Positions 12,492 to 17,701 of a DNA stretch of 17,701 bases are shown piece by piece; positions within the stretch are counted from its first letter, which is position 1, and each line of letters starts with the position of its first letter. Source of the stretch: an uncultured Helicobacteraceae bacterium (GTDB taxonomy: Bacteria; Campylobacterota; Campylobacteria; Campylobacterales; UBA6016); contig CALJKN010000018.1 in NCBI GenBank assembly GCA_937973585.1, positions 1-17,701 on the forward strand, read 5' to 3'. The position numbers were made by a program, and so were the translations under genes. A model generated the notes under the pieces. The model was given only the letters and a program-made list of their open reading frames with translations, did no database searches and had not been told where the DNA came from.

Positions 12492-14096
12492 TTAGATGTA
12501 GATACTCATATATTGTCCAAACTCTACCGCCGTCCTCATTCCGTTTTCGGCTACAAATTCGTTAAAGTCCTCATAATCGGACTCTTCAAAGCTTTTGATC
12601 AAAAACTCTACAAATTTTTTGACCCTTTGAGGCGGTAATTTTAGCCCTGTTTTGACTGTAAATTTACTATCGGTTCCCTCCAGTTTACCGCCCAGTTCAA
12701 CCTCAAATCCCCTCTCAAACGTATTGTTTGCCACTTTTACCATTGTGCCGATAAGCCCTATATCGGCGATATACGGATGCGAACAACCGTTTTGGCATCC
12801 AGATATTGCAATCGTTAGCGGTATGTTGAAAAAGCTAAATTTTGATTCCAGATACCCTGTTAGCTCTCTTCCGAAATCTTTTGTTTCGCTGACGGCTAGT
12901 CTGCAATATGTCAGTCCGGTGCATGTTAGAGTGTTTGCGCTAAATGCGCTTGGGGTATACTCAAATCCGATTCTGGCTACCTCTACGGCAAACTCTTTAG
13001 CTTTCTCCTCGTCAACCCCGATCGCTACAAAGTTTTGGTTTACGGTAAAACGGAGCTTTTCGACATCGTGTGCAAACATTAATCCGGCCAAAGTTATGAG
13101 TCTATCGCCGCTTGCTTTTCCCCCTCCGGTTGCAAAACCTATAAAAGTTTTGCCGGATTGCTTTGAGGGGTGTATCCCGAAATGCTCTCTATGCGCTAGT
13201 TTTGTGATCTTTGGCTCCGTGGGATTATCTTCTAGCCTAAAGCCCAGTTCACCCTCCAAAAGCCCTAAAAATTCAGCCTCACCGATTTTTTCTATCAGGT
13301 GTCTTAGCCTTGCTTTTGTCCGCTCACTTCTGTTGCCGTGCTCTTTGAATATTTTTATGACCGCTACCGATACTTTTTTGATATCCTCTATCTCGCATGC
13401 TTTGCCTAGTCTATGTGCGATTCTTTTACCGTTTCCTAGCCCTCCGCCTGCCGTAATGTCAAAAAGAACTCGCTCACCTACCTTGAACGCCGTAAACCCG
13501 AGGTCTTGTATCTCATGGTTTGGGCAGTGTTTGGAGCATCCGCCCACGCTGATTTTGAACTTTCTAGGCAGATTGGCAAAATCTTCGTTTTGGCTTAGTA
13601 CAAAATCAAGCTCTCTAACAGTGTCGGACACCGATACTATCTCATCCGGATCTATCCCGTCCACCGGGCAGGTCACTATGGTTCTCGGGCAGTCTCCGCA
13701 AGCCATTTTCGTACTGAGCGAAAACTCACCCAGTTCATTTAAAATATCTACAATATCCGCCTCTTTTATGTAGTGGAGTTGTATATCGCTTCTGGTCGTA
13801 AAATCGGCGGTATTTGCCGCATATTTTTTGGATAGATTACCTATTAGCTCAAGCTGTGCAGGGGTGACCTCGCCGCCTACCAGTTTGACTCTGAGCATAT
13901 AGTATTTCTCGCTCTCGTCTTTTTGTTGTTTTTGGGCGTATACCCCATACCACTTGAGTCTCTCAACCGTTTCATCGTCTAACGGTTGCCCCTCTTTTAG
14001 TAGCCGTTTTACGTCATCCAAAACGGATAACGGATTTTTCTCTTTTTTGATCCTCTCGACCCTTTCGGCCTTTGTTTCGGTATTTGGCAGGCTCAT
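12492..14096 (-). CDS. Siroheme sulfite (or nitrite) reductase, ferredoxin type
   Basis: 534 residues. It reduces sulfite to sulfide, or nitrite to ammonia in some relatives, with six electrons at a coupled siroheme-[4Fe-4S] centre in the cytoplasm. The binding motif C-x5-C...C-x3-C is visible as CTGLTYCRLA (Cys392, Cys398) and SGCQNGCSHP (Cys434, Cys438). The substrate-side Arg/Lys region TTRSDIQLHYI is near residue 100. Each half of the protein repeats the family fold. The first half also carries unusual Cys residues (133, 136, 143, 187, 191) in place of the degenerate half-site. Four bases after cysN, in an operon with cysH and cysDN, sulfite is the likely substrate. Confidence 0.93.
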   Translation of the reverse strand: MSLPNTETKAERVERIKKEKNPLSVLDDVKRLLKEGQPLDDETVERLKWYGVYAQKQQKDESEKYYMLRVKLVGGEVTPAQLELIGNLSKKYAANTADFTTRSDIQLHYIKEADIVDILNELGEFSLSTKMACGDCPRTIVTCPVDGIDPDEIVSVSDTVRELDFVLSQNEDFANLPRKFKISVGGCSKHCPNHEIQDLGFTAFKVGERVLFDITAGGGLGNGKRIAHRLGKACEIEDIKKVSVAVIKIFKEHGNRSERTKARLRHLIEKIGEAEFLGLLEGELGFRLEDNPTEPKITKLAHREHFGIHPSKQSGKTFIGFATGGGKASGDRLITLAGLMFAHDVEKLRFTVNQNFVAIGVDEEKAKEFAVEVARIGFEYTPSAFSANTLTCTGLTYCRLAVSETKDFGRELTGYLESKFSFFNIPLTIAISGCQNGCSHPYIADIGLIGTMVKVANNTFERGFEVELGGKLEGTDSKFTVKTGLKLPPQRVKKFVEFLIKSFEESDYEDFNEFVAENGMRTAVEFGQYMSIYI

Positions 14097-14100
14097 CGAC

Positions 14101-15498
14101 TTATCCTTGTGTTATCTCTTTGCATTCCCAATGAGGAAAATATTTTCTAACGAGTCCGTTAAATTCAATCTCAAAATCCGAATATTTTTTGATTTTTTCG
14201 GATGAGATATCAACCCCTCTAATCATCCCTGCACCTATCGTGTCGTTTGTATTTTTGTCTATCACGATAAAAGAGCCGGTTGCTTTGTTTTTGTCGTACG
14301 GGTCAAAACCGGTTTTTCTATCAAGCTTTACGGTTACCGTCCCGATATCGTTTAGCTGCAGCGTATCCGCTTTGTTTTTGCCGTAGGTGTTTATGTCTAC
14401 CGCTTGCTTGATGACCTCAAAACTCCCGCCGATACCGCCGAAAGCACCTCTAAACTCATACGGATAACCGATTTTTAAGGCATTACTACCCATCCATACT
14501 ATATCCGCCTCAAACGTATCGGAATACAATATAGAATCATCTCCGTCCAAAACCAAAATATCACCTCTGCCTATATCTATCTCGTCAGCCGTTACGATCG
14601 TTATCGGATCGTTTTTGACTGCTTTGTGTGTATTTTCATCCGTATTTGACGGCGGTTGGATAATCTCTTTTACGAGGGTTGTTTTCTGTGTGTTAATCGA
14701 CTTTATCCTATCTCCTGCTTTTAGCTCTCCGGATGCAACGGTTCCGGCGAAACCTCTAAAATCGAGATTTGGTCTATTGACGTACTGAACCGGAAATCTA
14801 AAATGCGAACCCTCTTTGCCCTCTATCTGCAAGCCATCCAGATACTCCAGTAGGGCTTTTGCCTCAAACCACTCGGTATTTTCACTTTTTGTGACGATGT
14901 TATCCCCTTTGAGCGCACTTATCGGGACAAAATACGGCTCTTCAATCCCCAGAGCAGAGGTAATCTCGTCGTTGTACGCCGCTTTGATTTTCAGAAATAT
15001 ATCTTTTGAGTAGCCGACCAGATCCATCTTATTTATCGCCACTATCAGATGTTTTATCCCCAGCAAAGAGGCTATATATGAGTGCCTTTTTGTCTGCGCC
15101 AAAATCCCTTTTCTGGCATCCACCAGTATCACGGCAACATCTGCCGTACTGGCTCCGGTGGCCATATTTCTGGTGTATTGCTCATGCCCCGGAGTGTCGG
15201 CGATGATGTATTTTTTTGCCTCCGTCGCAAAAAACAGATAGGCTACGTCTATCGTTATACCTTGCTCTCTCTCGCTTTGCAATCCGTCTACCAAGAGGGC
15301 AAAATCTATCTCGTCATTTGTGGTTCCGTATTTTTTGCTCTCGTTTTTTAGCGATGAGAGCTTGTCCTCAAAAACAGCTTTTGAGTCATATAGCAGCCTT
15401 CCGATGAGGGTGCTTTTGCCGTCGTCCACGCTTCCGCAGGTGATAAACCGGAGTAGTGATTTCTCCCCTTGCCGTTTCAAAAAATCTTTTACGTCCAT
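14101..15498 (-). CDS. cysN: Sulfate adenylyltransferase GTPase subunit CysN
   Basis: 465 residues. It is the GTP-driven subunit of ATP sulfurylase and makes APS from sulfate and ATP with CysD. It is an EF-Tu-like GTPase: P-loop GSVDDGKSTLIGRLL, switch region REQGITIDVAYLFF, G3 DTPGHEQYTRNMATGAS, G4 NKMDLV, then the two beta-barrel domains. The length stops at the GTPase and barrels; there is no fused APS kinase (CysC) domain. The start is one base after the cysD stop. Confidence 0.97.
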   Translation of the reverse strand: MDVKDFLKRQGEKSLLRFITCGSVDDGKSTLIGRLLYDSKAVFEDKLSSLKNESKKYGTTNDEIDFALLVDGLQSEREQGITIDVAYLFFATEAKKYIIADTPGHEQYTRNMATGASTADVAVILVDARKGILAQTKRHSYIASLLGIKHLIVAINKMDLVGYSKDIFLKIKAAYNDEITSALGIEEPYFVPISALKGDNIVTKSENTEWFEAKALLEYLDGLQIEGKEGSHFRFPVQYVNRPNLDFRGFAGTVASGELKAGDRIKSINTQKTTLVKEIIQPPSNTDENTHKAVKNDPITIVTADEIDIGRGDILVLDGDDSILYSDTFEADIVWMGSNALKIGYPYEFRGAFGGIGGSFEVIKQAVDINTYGKNKADTLQLNDIGTVTVKLDRKTGFDPYDKNKATGSFIVIDKNTNDTIGAGMIRGVDISSEKIKKYSDFEIEFNGLVRKYFPHWECKEITQG

Positions 15499-15499
15499 C

Positions 15500-16399
15500 T
15501 CAAAAATACCCCTCTATTTTTTTCCTCTCCATTGCCCCGTCGGAGTCCTTGTCTATAGCCCTTCCGTCTCTTTCGCTTGTCTTTGAAACGAGCATCTCGG
15601 CGATTATCTTCTCTGTCGTATCGGCATCCGAATTTATCGCTCCCGTGAGCGGATAGCACCCCAGAGTTCTAAACCTTACGACCTCTTTTTGAGCCGTATT
15701 TTTGAACTCTTGCGGCATCCTCTCGTCATCTACGAGTATTTTCATCCCGTCTATGTATGCCACCTCTCTCTCTTTTGCGTAGTAGAGCGGGACAAGCGGG
15801 ATATTTTCGGCATATATGTACTCCCAGATATCCAGTTCCGTCCAGTTTGAGAGCGGAAATACCCTGACGCTCTCTTTTTTTTCTATCTTCGTATTGTAGA
15901 TACTCCATAGCTCCGGACGTTGATTTTTCGGATCCCACCTATGGTTTTTATCCCTAAATGAAAATATCCTCTCTTTTGCTCTGCTTTTTTCCTCATCCCG
16001 TCTGGCTCCCCCTATGACCGCATCAAATCCGTATTTGTTTAGAGCCTGTTTTAGCCCCTCCGTCTTCATGATGTCCGTATGGAGTCTACTACCGTGAACA
16101 AAGGGGTTTATATCCATTTTTATCCCCTCTTCGTTCGTGTGGACAATTAGATCGGCTCCTAGCCTTTTTGCAGTCTCATCCCTAAACTCTATCATCTCCC
16201 TAAATTTCCAAAGGGTATCGACGTGGAGGAGGGGAAACGGAATCTTTGCCGGAAAAAACGCTTTTTGTGCCAGATGCGCCATTACCGAACTATCTTTGCC
16301 GATACTGTACATCATCACCGGATTTGAAAATTCGGCGGCTACCTCTCTTAGTATATGTATCGATTCGGCCTCAAGCCTTTTTAGGTGTTTGCTACTCAT
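15500..16399 (-). CDS. cysD: Sulfate adenylyltransferase small subunit CysD
   Basis: 299 residues, the catalytic subunit that joins AMP from ATP to sulfate. It has the ATP pyrophosphatase fold: the PP-loop is seen as YSIGKDSSVMAHLA, then LHVDTLWKFREMIEFRDE, and GGARRDEEKSRAKER near residue 130, all hallmarks of CysD. The C-terminal FPLSNWTELDIWEYI and RFRTLGCYPLTGAI are also typical. The start overlaps the end of cysH by eight bases. Confidence 0.97.
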   Translation of the reverse strand: MSSKHLKRLEAESIHILREVAAEFSNPVMMYSIGKDSSVMAHLAQKAFFPAKIPFPLLHVDTLWKFREMIEFRDETAKRLGADLIVHTNEEGIKMDINPFVHGSRLHTDIMKTEGLKQALNKYGFDAVIGGARRDEEKSRAKERIFSFRDKNHRWDPKNQRPELWSIYNTKIEKKESVRVFPLSNWTELDIWEYIYAENIPLVPLYYAKEREVAYIDGMKILVDDERMPQEFKNTAQKEVVRFRTLGCYPLTGAINSDADTTEKIIAEMLVSKTSERDGRAIDKDSDGAMERKKIEGYF

Positions 16400-17111
16400 A
16401 ATCTCTCCCTTTTATATGCAGTCCGCACTCTTTGTGAGCATCGTCTTCCCACCACCATCTACCGGTTCTAAAGCTCTCTCCGGCTTTTACCGCCCTTGTG
16501 CAAGGCTCACACCCGATACTAGGATACGATCTGTCATGAAGCTCGTTGTATGGGGTTTTGTTTTGTTTGATATACTCCCAAACCATTGTAATCCCCCAGT
16601 TGTGCAGAGGATTTAGCTTGTAAACCCCAAAAGCTTCGTCGTATTCGAGCAAATCAAGCTTTGATCTCTCGTCTGATTGCTCACTCCTTCGTCCGGTTAT
16701 CCAAATATCTACCCCTTTTAAAGCCCTTTTTAGAGGCTCCACTTTTCTGATTTGGCAACACAGAGCCCTTTTTTGTCTGCTTTCGTAAAATAGGTTTATC
16801 CCGTTTTCGGCTACCATCTTCTCAACAGCGGCGGTATCGGGATAAAAAAACTTGAACTCTATGTCGTTATATTTTTTAATTGTTTCATCCATAGTTTTGT
16901 ATGTCTCTTCGTGTAGCCTTCCGGTGTCCAAGGAGAAGATATATGTCGATGGATTGATGTCGTTGATGAGGTCGGTTATCACCTGATCTTCAACACCAAA
17001 ACTTGTTGAAAACCCGACTTTCAAATCAAGGTTCAAAAAATACTCCAGAGTCTCCCTGACCCCTCTATGTGCAAAATATTCGTTTAGTTCTTGTATGTTT
17101 AGCTTCATCAT
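16392..17111 (-). CDS. cysH: Adenylyl-sulfate (APS) reductase, CysH type
   Basis: 239 residues. It reduces APS to sulfite using thioredoxin-like donors. A [4Fe-4S] cluster is expected from the Cys118-Cys119 pair (RALCCQIRKVEPL) and Cys201-x2-Cys204 (GCEPCTRAV), the mark of reductases that take APS rather than PAPS. The catalytic Cys229 is in KECGLH at the C-terminus. The PP-loop-like region is GFSTSFGVEDQV, and the substrate loop is GRRSEQSDER. Two ATG codons lie at 17111 and 17108; the second is better spaced from AGGA. The lack of a CysC gene nearby agrees with APS use. Confidence 0.96.
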   Translation of the reverse strand: MMKLNIQELNEYFAHRGVRETLEYFLNLDLKVGFSTSFGVEDQVITDLINDINPSTYIFSLDTGRLHEETYKTMDETIKKYNDIEFKFFYPDTAAVEKMVAENGINLFYESRQKRALCCQIRKVEPLKRALKGVDIWITGRRSEQSDERSKLDLLEYDEAFGVYKLNPLHNWGITMVWEYIKQNKTPYNELHDRSYPSIGCEPCTRAVKAGESFRTGRWWWEDDAHKECGLHIKGRDYE

Positions 17112-17117
17112 CTTTTC

Positions 17118-17351
17118 CTATATCTGATATTCCGGTTGTTTTATCTCTTCTCTGCCGATGTTTATTCTGTTCCACACCCTTTCGTGAAAGTAGTACAAAA
17201 GCATCTTTGTTACAACTTCGACAGCCCCTATCGAGGCGGCCATCTTGAGGCTTCCGGTGATAAAAAATGATACGACGACCGTATCGACAGTTCCGGTAGT
17301 TCGCCACGAAATCGCCTTTAATGCCGAGCGATATGGTTTGTCTTGTAGCAT
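17118..17351 (-). CDS. DUF2061 small membrane protein
   Basis: 77 residues, first gene of the sulfur operon. The string RSALKAISWRTTGTVDTVVV and YYFHERVWNRI match the DUF2061 family. There are about two hydrophobic segments (near 23-35 and 38-54), so it likely sits in the inner membrane. DUF2061 genes often stand next to sulfate assimilation genes, but their function is unknown. The start ATG at 17351 has AAGGA upstream. Six bases separate it from cysH. Confidence 0.88.
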   Translation of the reverse strand: MLQDKPYRSALKAISWRTTGTVDTVVVSFFITGSLKMAASIGAVEVVTKMLLYYFHERVWNRINIGREEIKQPEYQI

Positions 17352-17372
17352 AGTATAGTTTCCTTATAGATT

Positions 17373-17424
17373 TACTTGACTATTGTGGGTGGAATTATAC
17401 AGATTTTATTTTAAATGTCAAGTA
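17373..17424. promoter_or_regulatory. 8-bp inverted repeat flanking the sulfur operon promoter
   Basis: TACTTGAC (17373-17380) and GTCAAGTA (17417-17424) are exact reverse complements with 36 bp between. One copy overlaps the -35 box; the other lies just after the predicted transcription start. A further palindrome TTATC-T-GATAA lies around 17429-17439, just upstream of the -35 box. The layout suits two sites for one regulator, but no known consensus is recognised. Confidence 0.45.
17394..17421 (-). promoter_or_regulatory. Consensus sigma-70 promoter of the sulfate assimilation operon
   Basis: On the minus strand TTGACA (17421-17416) and TATAAT (17399-17394) are both perfect, with a 16-bp spacer. 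Transcription would start near 17387, giving a leader of about 36 nt with an AAGGA ribosome binding site before the DUF2061 gene. Perfect -35 boxes are rare in Campylobacterota. Confidence 0.85.
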
Positions 17425-17493
17425 TTTTTATCTGATAAGTTGTATTATTTTTGTTGAAGCAGTTTTATATAATTTTTAATTATTTTATTTGTG

Positions 17494-17530
17494 TCTAAAA
17501 AGTAGGCTTCTATGCCGCAAATAAAAGCCT
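17494..17530 (-). terminator. Terminator after the L,D-transpeptidase gene
   Basis: On the minus strand AGGCTT and AAGCCT (17530-17525 with 17509-17504) form a 6-bp stem around a 15-nt loop, followed by ACTTTTTAGA. It lies 38 bp after the stop codon at 17568. The large loop makes it a moderate candidate. Between it and the cys promoter there is only AT-rich sequence. Confidence 0.5.
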
Positions 17531-17567
17531 GTTACTAGAGGTTAATTTTTTAAGTTTAGAGCTTTAA

Positions 17568-17701
17568 TCAGCGTATTATGATGATAGGGTTTTTGGAGCT
17601 GTCTAGCCGTTTTAGTAGTGTGTCAAGTTCTATTTTTTCCATTGCTACGCATCCGGCGGTCGGTTTGTTATCTTTTGACTTGACGTGCAAAAATATACAA
17701 G
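17568..17701 (-). CDS. L,D-transpeptidase (YkuD-type) family protein, C-terminal end only
   Basis: The last 43 codons of a gene that runs off the right edge; the stop is TGA at 17570-17568. Visible are IFLHVKSKDNKPTAGCVAME, the catalytic Cys region of YkuD-type enzymes (family pattern: H...tsGCvam), and LLKRLDSSKNPIIIIR, the usual C-terminus. Such proteins cross-link peptidoglycan or attach proteins to it in the periplasm. The call rests on a short but characteristic segment. Confidence 0.8.
   Translation of the reverse strand, partial: CIFLHVKSKDNKPTAGCVAMEKIELDTLLKRLDSSKNPIIIIR

Noticed and set aside
12652..13773. Long plus-strand frame (373 residues) opposite the sulfite reductase gene
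   Set aside because: Ser/Pro/Leu-rich antisense composition; the minus strand carries the siroheme motif.
1..17701. tRNA, rRNA, transposase or integrase genes
   Set aside because: None seen on either strand.

Overview
The window is a piece of a Campylobacterota (Epsilonproteobacteria) genome, probably a sulfur-metabolising free-living lineage. This rests on the low-to-moderate GC, the compact ffh-rpsP-khpA-rimM-trmD-rplS operon, the cysH-cysD-cysN-sulfite reductase operon with an adjacent DUF2061 gene, and a subtype II-B-like Cas9. Genus cannot be fixed from the sequence alone.

Left part (1-5355): a CRISPR locus in an unusual state. Positions 1-127 are the end of an array with 29-nt repeats and 34-35-nt spacers; the repeat ends in ATTGAAAC, the look of a Cas6-processed class 1 array. 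Directly against the last repeat are a 5'-truncated reading frame (128-352) and a small gene (356-583) that resembles Tad2/DUF2829 anti-Thoeris phage proteins. Then comes a strong candidate II-B tracrRNA (about 676-768, + strand), convergent with a minus-strand cas operon. That operon holds an intact 1341-residue Cas9 with all nuclease residues, followed by only the first ~31 codons of cas1 joined out of frame to the last ~157 codons of cas4. The rest of cas1, all of cas2 and the start of cas4 are missing. The effector and its guide RNA scaffold look intact, spacer acquisition looks lost, and the visible array repeat does not match the tracrRNA anti-repeat except at its GTTTCA end.

Middle (5518-8386, + strand): an AraC-family regulator divergent from cas9, a small unrecognised protein translated with it, a strong terminator, then an exported beta-propeller protein overlapping a SAM-dependent methyltransferase.

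Right part (8410-17701, - strand): the SRP/ribosome maturation operon, with a nested hairpin between ffh and rpsP and a 119-bp element with matching ends just upstream of ffh. Next is a YciI-like protein, then the assimilatory sulfate reduction operon DUF2061-cysH-cysD-cysN-sulfite reductase. This operon runs from sulfate through APS to sulfide without a CysC step and is driven by a promoter with both consensus boxes perfect, flanked by an 8-bp inverted repeat. The window ends inside an L,D-transpeptidase-family gene.
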